Assembly (NCBI GenBank): GCA_024235395.1
Contig: JACKMK010000001.1
Span: 1-64,000, forward strand
Direction: 5' to 3'
Length of the DNA stretch: 64,000 nucleotides
Source: Chromatiaceae bacterium
GTDB lineage: Bacteria; Pseudomonadota; Gammaproteobacteria; Chromatiales; Chromatiaceae
Made by a program: the position numbers and the translations under genes. The stretch's first letter is position 1. Each line of letters begins with the position of its first letter. This document shows positions 1 through 8,313 of this stretch, piece after piece. The notes below the pieces were generated by a model. It had not been told where the DNA came from, made no database searches, and saw only the letters and a list, made by a program, of their open reading frames with translations.

Positions 1-816
1 CGCCGGACCGAGATAAGGGATGTAGTTGAGTACACCTGCCACGACCCCCCAGAGCAGCGGATTCGGCATTCCCAGCAGGTGCATGACGACCGCGACAACG
101 ATGCCAAGCACGAGGTTGATCAGGCTGATCGTCGCCAGGTAGACCGTGATCGAATGCTCCACCTCCTTCACCAGTACGACCGCTTCACGCCTGTCCCGGA
201 AGCGTGGCAGGGCACTGACGATATTGCGGAACAGCCGATCGCCCCAGCCGAGGACGAAGAACAGGACCACCAGGGTCGTGAACACGGCCATCAGTGTTGC
301 GCTGGTTTCGACGAACAGCACCTCGTCAAGTGCGCTGGTCTTCAACACGACCTCGTTACCGGGCGTCTCGGACCCGTTGCGCAGGTCGTCCAGTGCATCG
401 GTCGCTGCCTTCACGTCGGAGATTGGTTCGCGTATCTCGGCGATCCTGTACTGCAACTGCCTCAGAGACTGTGGCGCCTCTTTCAACCACTCCGCAGCCG
501 GTTCTTTGAGGCTGTAGATACCCAGGGTCAGGCCGGCGCCGAGAACGCCGACCAACAGTAGGGCCGTAACCGGCGGCGGGACCCTGATCGAATGCAGGGC
601 GCGCACTATCGGGCGGAATACGAAGCTCAGCAGAAACGCCGTAGCCAACGGCAGGAACACCTCCCGTGCCTCGGCCAGCGCGACCAGTGCCGCCAGTACG
701 AACAGGCCGTTCAGCGCCAGCGAGGACCGCTCGCGGATCTTCGCCGTTATTGAGTTCGGCGTGGCAACGGCAGAGCCCTGGCCTGCTTCGATCGGATTGT
801 CATTTTTCTCTAGCAC
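1..816 (-). CDS. AI-2E family transporter (PerM/YdiK type), 3' part missing
   Basis: About 272 codons are visible, and the reading frame runs off the left edge of the window. The protein opens with a short polar stretch, then paired hydrophobic segments (about residues 25-45 and 60-85), a long polar region with a predicted helical character (about 90-165), and further membrane helices ending in the conserved family block LLWGVVAGVLNYIPYLGP. These features fit the AI-2E/PerM family of inner-membrane exporters, whose substrates are mostly unproven. The start is a GTG preceded by GGCGGAG; an upstream GTG exists but has no ribosome binding site. It is transcribed away from the YqjD-type operon and probably has its own promoter between 817 and 931. 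Confidence 0.85.
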   Translation of the reverse strand, partial: MLEKNDNPIEAGQGSAVATPNSITAKIRERSSLALNGLFVLAALVALAEAREVFLPLATAFLLSFVFRPIVRALHSIRVPPPVTALLLVGVLGAGLTLGIYSLKEPAAEWLKEAPQSLRQLQYRIAEIREPISDVKAATDALDDLRNGSETPGNEVVLKTSALDEVLFVETSATLMAVFTTLVVLFFVLGWGDRLFRNIVSALPRFRDRREAVVLVKEVEHSITVYLATISLINLVLGIVVAVVMHLLGMPNPLLWGVVAGVLNYIPYLGPA

Positions 817-931
817 CGCGACATCTCCGCCTTCATTGGTCGTTATGCAATTTGACAGCACAAGTCATGCCCAGGATTGCGCCCGCGTTTCACACACCGG
901 GAACCGGTCCGCGGAACAACAGGCGTTCATC

Positions 932-974
932 AAAAAAGCCCGGCATGGCCATGAGGGAGACCGCCAAGCCGGGC
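932..974 (-). terminator. Rho-independent terminator of the DUF883 operon
   Basis: On the minus strand the inverted repeat GCCCGGC/GCCGGGC (968-974 with 938-944) is followed directly by six T residues (932-937). The loop of about 23 bases can form a small inner pairing. It lies about 30 bases after the stop codon of the YqjK-like gene, so it most likely ends the three-gene operon at 1005-2078. Confidence 0.75.
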
Positions 975-1004
975 AAATGGGGATCGCTTCGGTGCGCGCC
1001 CGCG

Positions 1005-1316
1005 TCAGTGCAACCAGTCGCGCAGATATTGAATCGAACGTGAAAACAGCAGTGCCTTGGCCAACGCACGTCGGACCCGACCGCGCGCCTGCGCACGATC
1101 CCGGCGCACCTGTACTCTTTCCAGTACGAAGCCTCCGAGGAAGGCGCCGACGAGCGCGCCGGGAGAACTTGCCGTCGTTCGAAACGATGCGCGAAGTTGC
1201 ATCCGGCTGGCCGCGAGCCGACGTCGCCCGAGTGCGACGCGCTCCAACGCCAGCGACCGCGCGCGATACATGCCAGCCGTCCGAACGGGTACCAGACCGT
1301 CGCTTTTCCGCCTCAC
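1005..1316 (-). CDS. YqjK-like small membrane protein
   Basis: A 103-residue basic protein with one short glycine-rich hydrophobic segment near residues 52-65 (GALVGAFLGGFVLE), flanked by arginine-rich stretches. It is the third gene of an operon whose first two genes are DUF883 and DUF1469 proteins; in enterobacteria the same order is yqjD-yqjE-yqjK, and the size and layout fit YqjK. The start is a GTG that overlaps the stop codon of the DUF1469 gene (GTGA), which suggests translational coupling. An internal ATG at residue 16 is an alternative. The YqjK assignment rests on position and general character rather than on a strong motif. Function is unknown. Confidence 0.65.
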   Translation of the reverse strand: MRRKSDGLVPVRTAGMYRARSLALERVALGRRRLAASRMQLRASFRTTASSPGALVGAFLGGFVLERVQVRRDRAQARGRVRRALAKALLFSRSIQYLRDWLH

Positions 1317-1750
1317 GGACGTACACCCTCGCGGTCCACATCCTCGGCGGTGATCCTCCGCCCGGGTGGTCGGAACAGCACGGCACGCATCCCGGGGAAA
1401 CCGAGGTTGCGGCTCAGATGGCGGATCATCAGATAGCAGACGCCTCCTGCCAGCGCACTGGCCGCAGCGACACTCAATGACGTCGCAAGCCAGACCTCAT
1501 CGCCGTCGAATACCGCCAGCGCAATCGCCGACGCCAACGTGGTCCACAGCGCCGCGGCCATTATCGCGAGCACCAGGGCAGCGGCGAGCATCATCGCCAG
1601 GCTGTACGCGGCCAGCCTGGCTTCGCTCGCCGCCAGCTCGGACAGCGCATCGGCCATCAGGCGAACGTCCTCGCCCCACTGCCCCAGGGCATGTCTCAGG
1701 CTCGGCGGTTCGTCGCACGAACGCGCTTGCGCAGACGGCTGCTCGGCCAC
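1313..1750 (-). CDS. DUF1469 / phage holin family (YqjE-like) membrane protein
   Basis: A 145-residue protein with an N-terminal amphipathic region (about 15-45) and two strong membrane helices, roughly residues 47-75 and 83-105, separated by a short polar turn. This is the layout of the YqjE/DUF1469 'phage holin superfamily' proteins, which in E. coli sit beside the ribosome- and membrane-associated YqjD. The preferred start is a GTG with GAGGGG six bases upstream, just after the stop of the DUF883 gene; a longer frame back to 1801 would overlap that gene and has no ribosome binding site. It is the second gene of the three-gene operon. No enzymatic role is expected. Confidence 0.8.
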   Translation of the reverse strand: MAEQPSAQARSCDEPPSLRHALGQWGEDVRLMADALSELAASEARLAAYSLAMMLAAALVLAIMAAALWTTLASAIALAVFDGDEVWLATSLSVAAASALAGGVCYLMIRHLSRNLGFPGMRAVLFRPPGRRITAEDVDREGVRP

Positions 1751-1760
1751 GTCGAACCCC

Positions 1761-2078
1761 TCAGCGGCGCATGATCGATGAGAACAACATGCCGACACCA
1801 AACGCCACGGCCAGTGAAGCCAGTGGGTGCTCCCGCAAATAGGAGCGTGCGGTCATGGTCGCTTCGTCGCTGAGGTCGCGGGCGCGATCGCGTGCTTCAT
1901 ACGAGCGACGACGTACGTCGCCCGCTGCGCCACGGATGCGTTCCTCGGCGCGTTCCGCCTGTTCGCCGATCCGGTCAACCGCATCGTGTGCAGCCGCCGT
2001 GGCCCGTTCGGAATAGCTGCCCGATTCCGTCCGGGCCGAATGTGCCGGTTCGTGCTGCTCGCTTTTACGATTGGACAT
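1761..2078 (-). CDS. DUF883 family protein (YqjD/ElaB-like)
   Basis: A 105-residue, very polar, helical protein that ends in a single membrane anchor with the family signature: REHPLASLAVAFGVGMLFSS followed by a few basic residues. YqjD/ElaB proteins are C-tail anchored in the inner membrane; in E. coli YqjD is induced in stationary phase and associates with ribosomes (known for the family, not shown here). The start ATG has GAGCGAGGTAACGAC upstream. The window's longer frame to 2330 is an extension without coding character. It heads the operon with the DUF1469 and YqjK-like genes. Confidence 0.9.
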   Translation of the reverse strand: MSNRKSEQHEPAHSARTESGSYSERATAAAHDAVDRIGEQAERAEERIRGAAGDVRRRSYEARDRARDLSDEATMTARSYLREHPLASLAVAFGVGMLFSSIMRR

Positions 2079-2373
2079 GTCGTTACCTCGCTCAGGTTCG
2101 TTTATGGGAGAGTCCCTGTACAACACGGAGCAAACGCTGTGCCATGTGGTCGTCGGCCATTGACCCTGTGCCGTAACCAGCGGTCCTGCTGTGTTGCCCG
2201 CAGACCGCAGCCGTGCCACCACAGCCGCGCTCGCCGGTATTCGTTCGCGAGCGCCGCGGAACAGGCCGAAATCAACCGGTGGCGGTGGATATTGGCAGGT
2301 GCGTGACCGGGGCCTTGGCCTCCAGGGCACGGGAAAGACCGGCTACGCAAGGTGGACAGAGGCAGGCGGCCAT

Positions 2374-3786
2374 TCAGATCTCGCTGGATGTTGCCGCATC
2401 CAACAGATTCTCCCTGCCCGCTTGCCGCTCTTGTTCGGCGACCTTCCGTTCGATCGTGAGATCGACGGACATATCGCCTGCCGTCGCAACTGAACCGACG
2501 GCGGCTGCGGAGCCCCCGTGTATCGTGGAACCCTGGGTGCCCGCTGAGCGCCTGTTGCCCGTCACCTCCGGTTCACCCTGTGGCTCGAACAGGCGTACCT
2601 TGTACACCGGCTCCGGCATCACGATCCCTGCCCCGTCGAACGCGTGCTTGACGACACGGATGGCCTCGCTACGCACCTTGAGGAAGCCGAAATGGCGTTG
2701 GTCGACCCAGCCGTAGCAACGCAACACCACGTTGGAATCGCCGAGCATCTGGACGACCACCAGCGGCCGTGGGTCTGCCAGGACACCGTGGGTACCGGAC
2801 AGCGTAAGCAACGCCAGTCGCTGTGCCGCCTGCAGGTCCTGGTCGGTGTCGACACCGACGTCGAACTCAAAACGGCGCTCCGGGTGACGGGTGAAATTGG
2901 TGACCACCGCCTTGAACACCGTCGCATTCGGGATCCTTATGTGGTTGCCGTCGGGTGACAGCAATATGGTTGCACGAGACGTCAGCTTGACCACATTGCC
3001 CTCATGTCCGTCGATGTCGACGAAATCGTTCACCTCGAACGGGTTGCGCAGGCTCAGCAGGATGGATGCAATGTAGTTCTCGACCGTGTCGCGAACCGCA
3101 AACCCCACCGCGAGACCGATGATTCCGGCCGCACCGAGCACGGTCCCGAGCAATGCCGTCGCATCGAGCAGGGCCAGCGCGGCCGACAACCCCAACAGCG
3201 TGAACACGACCCGCAACAGCTGGCTGAACAGGTTGGCGATGAAAGGGTTGGGCGCGAGTCGATCTAGCCACCCGCTTTGGGCCGCCAGCCACCGACCGGT
3301 AAGCAGGAACAGGCTGAATACGGCCAATGCGAGCAGAAACAGCGGCAAGACAGCCCAGGCGTTGCGCGACAGGTCGACGAGCTTCTGCCCTGTCGTCCGC
3401 AGTCTCGGTTGCAGGTCGCGGTCGACGTTCAGGTGGTTCTCCACTGCGACCACACCCTCGACCCGGCGGGCGAATCCCAGTGCCCGATTCTCGACCATCG
3501 CGTTCGCGACTTTGCCTGTCAGACTGACGACGCCCGCGGTCACTTCAACCTCGACACCGGCCAGTGTTTCCAGCTCGGAAAAGATGGCCTGCAGCCGCTG
3601 CCGGATATCCTGATCGGATCGCTCCGATGAGGCGACCGTGATCACCTGGTCGGCTTTGACGGCAGTCGGCGACGGCGTGCCTGCCAGCAATTGTGTCAGT
3701 TCGTCAGCACACGCCTGGGTGACCGCGCCGATACCAAGGGTTGTCGACGCGATCGCCCATAACAGATATATCAGCCTCCGACTCAT
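2374..3786 (-). CDS. MscS-family mechanosensitive channel with N-terminal BON domain
   Basis: A 470-residue membrane protein. Residues 1-27 form a signal peptide or first helix ending near ACA, residues about 55-122 form a BON domain (GVVSLTGKVANAMVENRALG), and three membrane helices follow between about 143 and 235. The third is the glycine/alanine pore helix (GTVLGAAGIIGLAVGFAVRD), followed by the MscS beta domain (FEVNDFVDIDGHEGNVVKL). The C-terminal tail after about residue 400 is low-complexity. Such channels release solutes on hypo-osmotic shock; the BON domain may bind lipid or the envelope. The start has no obvious ribosome binding site, so its exact position is uncertain. The gene stands alone, about 100 bases after the CsbD gene. 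Confidence 0.9.
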   Translation of the reverse strand: MSRRLIYLLWAIASTTLGIGAVTQACADELTQLLAGTPSPTAVKADQVITVASSERSDQDIRQRLQAIFSELETLAGVEVEVTAGVVSLTGKVANAMVENRALGFARRVEGVVAVENHLNVDRDLQPRLRTTGQKLVDLSRNAWAVLPLFLLALAVFSLFLLTGRWLAAQSGWLDRLAPNPFIANLFSQLLRVVFTLLGLSAALALLDATALLGTVLGAAGIIGLAVGFAVRDTVENYIASILLSLRNPFEVNDFVDIDGHEGNVVKLTSRATILLSPDGNHIRIPNATVFKAVVTNFTRHPERRFEFDVGVDTDQDLQAAQRLALLTLSGTHGVLADPRPLVVVQMLGDSNVVLRCYGWVDQRHFGFLKVRSEAIRVVKHAFDGAGIVMPEPVYKVRLFEPQGEPEVTGNRRSAGTQGSTIHGGSAAAVGSVATAGDMSVDLTIERKVAEQERQAGRENLLDAATSSEI

Positions 3787-3887
3787 GCCCGGTGCCGATG
3801 CTTCCGCCAGTGGAGCCTGCGGCGTATCCGCATCATCTGCCGGATATACCGCACCGCCCGTTCACTCGCAGGAAGGCACGCTGTCAG

Positions 3888-4082
3888 CTAGTGCCACTTG
3901 AAGGACTCGATCTCGCGTTGTGCCTCTTCCTTGGTGATCCCGTAGGCCTCCTGCAGCTTGCCGACAAGCTTGTCTCGGTCACCTTCGATTTCCGTCAGGT
4001 CATCATCGGTGAGCTTGCCCCATTGGACCTTGGCCGACCCTTTCAGTTGATTCCAGTTTCCTTTTACCTGTTCCCAGTTCAT
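3888..4082 (-). CDS. CsbD family stress-response protein
   Basis: A complete 64-residue CsbD protein beginning MNWEQVKGNWNQLKGSAK, with the family's typical QVKGKW..LTDDD..EIEGDRDKLVGKLQE pattern. CsbD proteins are small, soluble, helical and induced by general stress in many bacteria (family knowledge). The chosen ATG has AAGGAG seven to ten bases upstream; the frame is open further upstream but that part is not conserved and lacks a start signal. It is a single gene with about 390 bases of upstream sequence. Confidence 0.92.
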   Translation of the reverse strand: MNWEQVKGNWNQLKGSAKVQWGKLTDDDLTEIEGDRDKLVGKLQEAYGITKEEAQREIESFKWH

Positions 4083-4471
4083 GTCATCTGCTCCTTTGTA
4101 GAACGACGATGGATAGCGCTCACGTCCGGGCCTGTATGGAAGCGGGTGAAGCACGCTCCGCGACCTTCGACGATTCGCCAGGACAACGTTGCATCGATCG
4201 TGCCGATGGATCTGAGAGGATGCGCTCCGGCCGACAGACCGATCCCGACCGATCCATGGCGCGGTTGCCGGTACGAATGGGACAAGCCGATCCGTGGTCC
4301 GGTGACGGCAGATCGGGACGCGATGCGTCGAAACGGGTGCTTTGGACCTTTGAGTCTGCATATCGACCGCCGGGCGGTGAATACGGCCTTCGACGGCCCG
4401 ATTCCAGATGGGACTCCGACCAGCACGCCGGATCGGATAGCGCGCATTCGCAGTTAACCCGGCTGGGTTCT
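4083..4471. other. Intergenic region upstream of csbD-like gene
   Basis: 389 bases without a convincing gene. The ribosome binding site of the CsbD gene lies at the left end. Open frames here lack start signals and look like compositional shadows. No terminator hairpin with a T tract or clear operator was seen. Confidence 0.5.
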
Positions 4472-4645
4472 TCAACGCTTGATGATCACGTAGAGCGCGT
4501 GAATGATCCCCGGTACATAGCCCAGCAGCGTCAACAGGATGTTCAGCCAGAAGTGTCCTGAGAAGCCGACTTCAGAGGCGACCCCGACGGGTGGTAAGAG
4601 TATCGCGAGAATGATTTTCAGCGGATCTGTCTTGGTGACGGCCAT
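4472..4645 (-). CDS. YqaE/Pmp3 family (UPF0057) membrane peptide
   Basis: A complete 57-residue Pmp3/YqaE-type proteolipid with two membrane helices. The signature LAILLPPVGVASEVG precedes the second helix, FWLNILLTLLGYVPGIIHALY. In yeast and plants relatives affect membrane potential under salt stress; in bacteria they are stress-induced and of unknown mechanism. The ATG is preceded by GGGGAGAACCGCA. It follows the BrkB-type gene by 85 bases on the same strand and may be co-transcribed with it. Confidence 0.93.
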   Translation of the reverse strand: MAVTKTDPLKIILAILLPPVGVASEVGFSGHFWLNILLTLLGYVPGIIHALYVIIKR

Positions 4646-4730
4646 TGCGGTTCTCCCCGGTTGCGTGATGAACAATCGAAAACCGAAGACGCAATTCGCA
4701 TACCAGGCGCACGGCGAGCGGCGCGATGTG

Positions 4731-5690
4731 TCAGCGGCTGTTGGGGCCGTCTTCCGGAAGATGGTCCGCGACATAGGCACCGCGTTGGCCGAGCGGCTGT
4801 TCGCCATGCCAGGTCGTGTCACGCGCGGTCTGGCGCTCGAGCTCGGCGTTCAGCTCCGCGCCGAGCATCACGACGAACGCGGTGATGAAGAACCACATCA
4901 GCAGGATGACGACGGCGCCCACCGATCCGTAGGTGACGTTGTAGTTGCCGAACTGTGTGACATACAGGGAGAAGCCGAGTGAGGCCGCGACCCAGCCGGC
5001 GACCGCGACCAGTGCGCCGGGCGAGACCCACCGCCATCGGGCGTTGCGTCGAGCGGGTCCGTATCGATAGATGGCCGCCAACATCAGCACCGCCACGGAG
5101 GCCACCAACGGCCAGCGCAGCAGTGCCATCAACAGCTCGGTCGCATCGCTGAGGCCGACGAACTCGAGCACCAGGGGGACGACCAGGATCACCGCCAGTC
5201 CGGCGACACCGAGCATGACCAGGAACAGGGTCAGCGCCATCGCGGTCAGGTTCAACCGGACGATGTTGCGGCGTTCGTGCTCGTCATAGGCCACGTTCAG
5301 CGCGACGATCAGCGAGCGCGATCCCTTGGTGGCGCTCCACACCGACAGCAGCGTCGCTCCCACGACACCGAGCCCCTGCCGACCCTCTGACCCCGCCGCC
5401 ACCTCGGTCAACTGGTCCGCGATCAGGCGAAATGCGTCCTCGGGCAGCACACCCTGAAAATAGGAGAACTGTGACGAGGCCTGGGCGGCGTCGAAGAACA
5501 ATCCATACAGCGCCAGCAGGGCGACGATGGCCGGAAACACGGCCAGCAACGCATAGAAGGCGACACCCGCGGAGATCAGGCCCAGGTTGTTCGCGCCCGT
5601 CCTGTGCCAGACGCGCCTGAGCACCTGCCACCACCCCTTGCGGGGAATCTGTGCCGGCCTTTCGGCCTCTCTGCCGATACCTTCCTGCAT
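4731..5690 (-). CDS. YihY/BrkB family inner-membrane protein (UPF0761 type)
   Basis: A 319-residue polytopic protein with six membrane segments. The family blocks are present: NLGLISAGVAFYALLAVFPA in the first helix, WSATKGSRSLIVALNVAYDE in the central loop, and the C-terminal GSVGAVVILLMWFFITAFVV and LGAELNAELERQ. YihY/BrkB proteins were once called ribonuclease BN by error; they are now treated as integral membrane proteins of unclear, perhaps transport-related, function. The tail after about residue 290 is polar and not conserved. The ATG has a poor ribosome binding site. Confidence 0.92.
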   Translation of the reverse strand: MQEGIGREAERPAQIPRKGWWQVLRRVWHRTGANNLGLISAGVAFYALLAVFPAIVALLALYGLFFDAAQASSQFSYFQGVLPEDAFRLIADQLTEVAAGSEGRQGLGVVGATLLSVWSATKGSRSLIVALNVAYDEHERRNIVRLNLTAMALTLFLVMLGVAGLAVILVVPLVLEFVGLSDATELLMALLRWPLVASVAVLMLAAIYRYGPARRNARWRWVSPGALVAVAGWVAASLGFSLYVTQFGNYNVTYGSVGAVVILLMWFFITAFVVMLGAELNAELERQTARDTTWHGEQPLGQRGAYVADHLPEDGPNSR

Positions 5691-5809
5691 CGAAACCCGT
5701 GTCGGATTACAAAGGCCCTGCTTGTTGCTGCAAGCACTGCCATCGATGTCCGATCGCCCCCGCTCCGCCGTATCCCGCGATACGTATCAAGAACCGCGCC
5801 ATTCACAGC

Positions 5810-6151
5810 TCAGATGTAGCTTCCGTCGTAGTAGTCCCACATTACTGCCTGTTCATCGCGTACCGCGGATTCGAGGAGCTGCAACAATGGATAGGCCCGG
5901 GTATGCAGGGCGACCCGGTCGCTGTCCTCGTCCGAATCTCCGGCGGCGTCTTCGGCCGGGGGTTCGTCGCCCTGGTCGTGGCCCAGCGTATCCAGAGACG
6001 ATTTCAGCGACTGCAGGGCGGACGGCAGATCATCCGGAAGGATCGCACTGGGAACGGTCCCGCTGTGATGCATCATGCGGATCAGCGGCAATGCGTACCG
6101 GTCCATCATCGTGATGCTGGGTCCCGCCTTGCTCGAAAAACGAATCATCAT
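5810..6151 (-). CDS. DUF1840 family protein
   Basis: A 113-residue soluble protein. It starts MMIRFSSKAGPSITMMDRYA, the hallmark of DUF1840 proteins, and has a basic/hydrophobic N-terminal half (contact 'PLIRMMHHSG') and an acidic linker (about residues 60-80) before a C-terminal helix (RAYPLLQLLESAVRDEQAVM). The function is unknown. The start is the first of two adjacent ATG codons, with AGGGA upstream; the open frame to 6289 has no start signal. It lies between the antiporter gene and the BrkB-type gene on the same strand, with gaps of about 120-150 bases, so it could be transcribed separately. Confidence 0.85.
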   Translation of the reverse strand: MMIRFSSKAGPSITMMDRYALPLIRMMHHSGTVPSAILPDDLPSALQSLKSSLDTLGHDQGDEPPAEDAAGDSDEDSDRVALHTRAYPLLQLLESAVRDEQAVMWDYYDGSYI

Positions 6152-6296
6152 GAGTTCCCTGCCCCCGTCCGGAGACGGCGTTGTTGCAATCGACATGGAG
6201 CCGCCCTGGTCGTCTTCAGGCTCCGTCGCTCCAGACTCGTCTTCTGCAGGACACATGCCAATGCAGCGGTTCGCCGTACGAACGGCCACCGCGGCA

Positions 6297-7586
6297 TCAG
6301 GACTGCCTTCGGTACTGGCGCATCATCGGCTTCACACTGATTCCGTGCGCGAGAATCGACAGTGTGACGACGACCAGCGTGATGTGGATCAGTTCAACCG
6401 CCAACGCCTCGGAGAGGCCGTGCTCTATGGCGTACATCAGGTAGTAAAGGGAACCGATACCCCGCACGCCGAACCAGGCGGCCATACCGCGTATGCGCCA
6501 CGTCGTACGGGTCCCCGCGAGCCCGATCAACACACTCGCGGGCCGAGCGACCAAGAACACGAACGCGGCCGTCGCGACCGCCCGCCAGCTCCACGAGTCG
6601 ACGAACAGCATGCCGCCGATCGACAGTATCAGTACCAGCTCGGACAGTCGCTCGATGTGCTCCTTGAAGATCAATGACGCCTCGCTGACGGGCAGGCACC
6701 GCCCGGCGGCGTCCTCGACCGTGGCCTGGCCACCCTCCCCAGAGGGCTCATTGGCATCCGCGGCGCGGCGTGCGATGCGCAGCTCGGTCTGGCGCAGCGC
6801 CACGGCGGCAAAGAACACCGCGAGAAAGCCCCATGCGCTGAGCACCAGACTGATGCCGTAGACGATCCCTATCAGGCCGAGGCCGAGGAAATCATCGAGG
6901 AAACCGTGTCCGGGCCTTGTACGTCGAATCCACGCGGCCAGACGCCCGAGTGCGACCCCGCAAACCACGCCGATCACGAGTCCCGCGGCTGTCGCCCAGA
7001 ACACGTCGATCAGCAACCAGCGTCCACCGAATTCACCCAGCTCGTGCAGGCCGAGCAGTCCGAGTCCCAGCATGACGAACGGAAAGGCGCTGCCATCGTT
7101 CATTCCGGCTTCGCATGTCAGGGTAAAGCGCAATCGGTCGCGGTCGCCGGGATGCCGCACCTGTACGTCAGTCGCGAGCACCGGGTCCGTGGGCGCCAGG
7201 ATTGCACCCAGCAGAATCGCGCCACCGAGAGGCAGCCCCAGCAGGAAATGCCCGAACAGCGCCACCGCACCCACGCTGACCGCCATCGAGACGAAGGCCA
7301 ACATGATCGGCGCACGCCAGCGGGCCAGCGACACCGGAACCGGCATCTTGACCCCGGCCGAAAACAACGACACCAGCACGGCGACCTCGGTAAGGATCTC
7401 GAGCAGGCGCGATTCCTGTAGCGGATTGAAGTGGAAAAGGGCCAAGACGGTCGGGCCGGCGAACAGCCCCACCACCAGGTAGACGATCGAAGAGGTCACC
7501 GGTATGCGCCGCAGAAGAGGGGCGCTCATCCCCATCACCAACAGCAGTCCGCCGACCAGGAGGAACCAACCCGCCGTGCCCATCAT
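6297..7586 (-). CDS. CPA1-family Na+(K+)/H+ antiporter
   Basis: A 429-residue protein with about 12 membrane segments. It carries the CPA1/NhaP signatures: SLFSAGVKMP in the helix-4 region, GAILAPTDPVLATDVQV (the TDP unwound-helix motif) around residue 130, and AGMNDGSAFPFV (the ND ion-binding pair) around residue 160. Near the C-terminus is FGVRGIGSLYYLMYA. It should exchange protons for monovalent cations across the inner membrane, aiding pH and salt homeostasis. Two ATG codons follow GAAGGGAAGGGTCAG. The gene begins 13 bases after the EEP-family gene and is the last of a three-gene operon. Confidence 0.92.
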   Translation of the reverse strand: MMGTAGWFLLVGGLLLVMGMSAPLLRRIPVTSSIVYLVVGLFAGPTVLALFHFNPLQESRLLEILTEVAVLVSLFSAGVKMPVPVSLARWRAPIMLAFVSMAVSVGAVALFGHFLLGLPLGGAILLGAILAPTDPVLATDVQVRHPGDRDRLRFTLTCEAGMNDGSAFPFVMLGLGLLGLHELGEFGGRWLLIDVFWATAAGLVIGVVCGVALGRLAAWIRRTRPGHGFLDDFLGLGLIGIVYGISLVLSAWGFLAVFFAAVALRQTELRIARRAADANEPSGEGGQATVEDAAGRCLPVSEASLIFKEHIERLSELVLILSIGGMLFVDSWSWRAVATAAFVFLVARPASVLIGLAGTRTTWRIRGMAAWFGVRGIGSLYYLMYAIEHGLSEALAVELIHITLVVVTLSILAHGISVKPMMRQYRRQS

Positions 7587-7599
7587 CTGACCCTTCCCT

Positions 7600-8310
7600 T
7601 CATGCCGTGCCGCGTGCCGTTCGATCCGGCGGATGCATCACCTCTGCGACGACCGGGAAGTGGTCGGAGGCGATGCGGGCAACCGGCGACATGATACGTG
7701 TGCAACGTCGCAGCGATGCCGGTCTGCGCACCAGGATGCGATCCAGTGACAACAGCGGTGTGAACCAGGTCGGAAAACTGGCCGGTTGGCAGCGGACGAA
7801 GCCGAGCCGGGTCAGGGGGGCAAACGCCCGCGCACCCAGCCAGATATTGAAATCCCCCAGGATCACCGTTGCGGCGTCCCCGTCCTGAACGATGCCGGCC
7901 GCCGTTTGCAGCTGTTGACGCCGCTCCCGCCAGGAAAGTCCCAGGTGCGTCGCCAGAACCCGCCAGCATTGGCCATCGACCACCAGTTGGGCATCCACGA
8001 TACCGCGCGGCTCGCGATCGCGGTGTGTCAGATCGTGTACCCGCTGTTCGGCAACCGGTTGCCGGGTCAGGAGCACGTTGCCATACCGCCCCACGCCACG
8101 CTCGAACAGGGTGCCGTCCACCGCCCGCATCGCAGTGGTCCGTTCCAGCAGGGTGATGACGTCGCCGGCATGGTCCAGGGTCACCTCCTGCAACGCGATC
8201 ACGTCGGCGTCCAGCCCGGCGACGACGGCCGCGATCCGTTCGGGGGCATATTCTCCGTCCCGCCCGACGCAGTCGTGCACGTTGTAGGTCGCGACCCGTA
8301 GCCTGCCCAC
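7600..8310 (-). CDS. Endonuclease/exonuclease/phosphatase (EEP) family hydrolase
   Basis: A 236-residue EEP-fold enzyme. The metal and catalytic motifs are in order: TYNVHDC (Asn), DVIALQEVT (Glu, about residue 42), the central ATHLG (about 118), ILGDFNIW (GDxN, about 148), and the closing ASDHFPVVAEV (DH, about 222). No signal peptide is seen. The start is a GTG located three bases after the stop of the phospholipase D gene, so translation is probably coupled. EEP proteins next to phospholipase D-type genes are often thought to act on lipid or nucleic-acid phosphodiesters; the substrate cannot be read from the sequence. Confidence 0.88.
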   Translation of the reverse strand: MGRLRVATYNVHDCVGRDGEYAPERIAAVVAGLDADVIALQEVTLDHAGDVITLLERTTAMRAVDGTLFERGVGRYGNVLLTRQPVAEQRVHDLTHRDREPRGIVDAQLVVDGQCWRVLATHLGLSWRERRQQLQTAAGIVQDGDAATVILGDFNIWLGARAFAPLTRLGFVRCQPASFPTWFTPLLSLDRILVRRPASLRRCTRIMSPVARIASDHFPVVAEVMHPPDRTARGTA

Positions 8311-8313
8311 CGA

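Noticed and set aside
5720..5750. Small hairpin TGCTTG/CAAGCA downstream of the DUF1840 gene
   Set aside because: The six-base stem is weak and is not followed by a T tract on the relevant strand.
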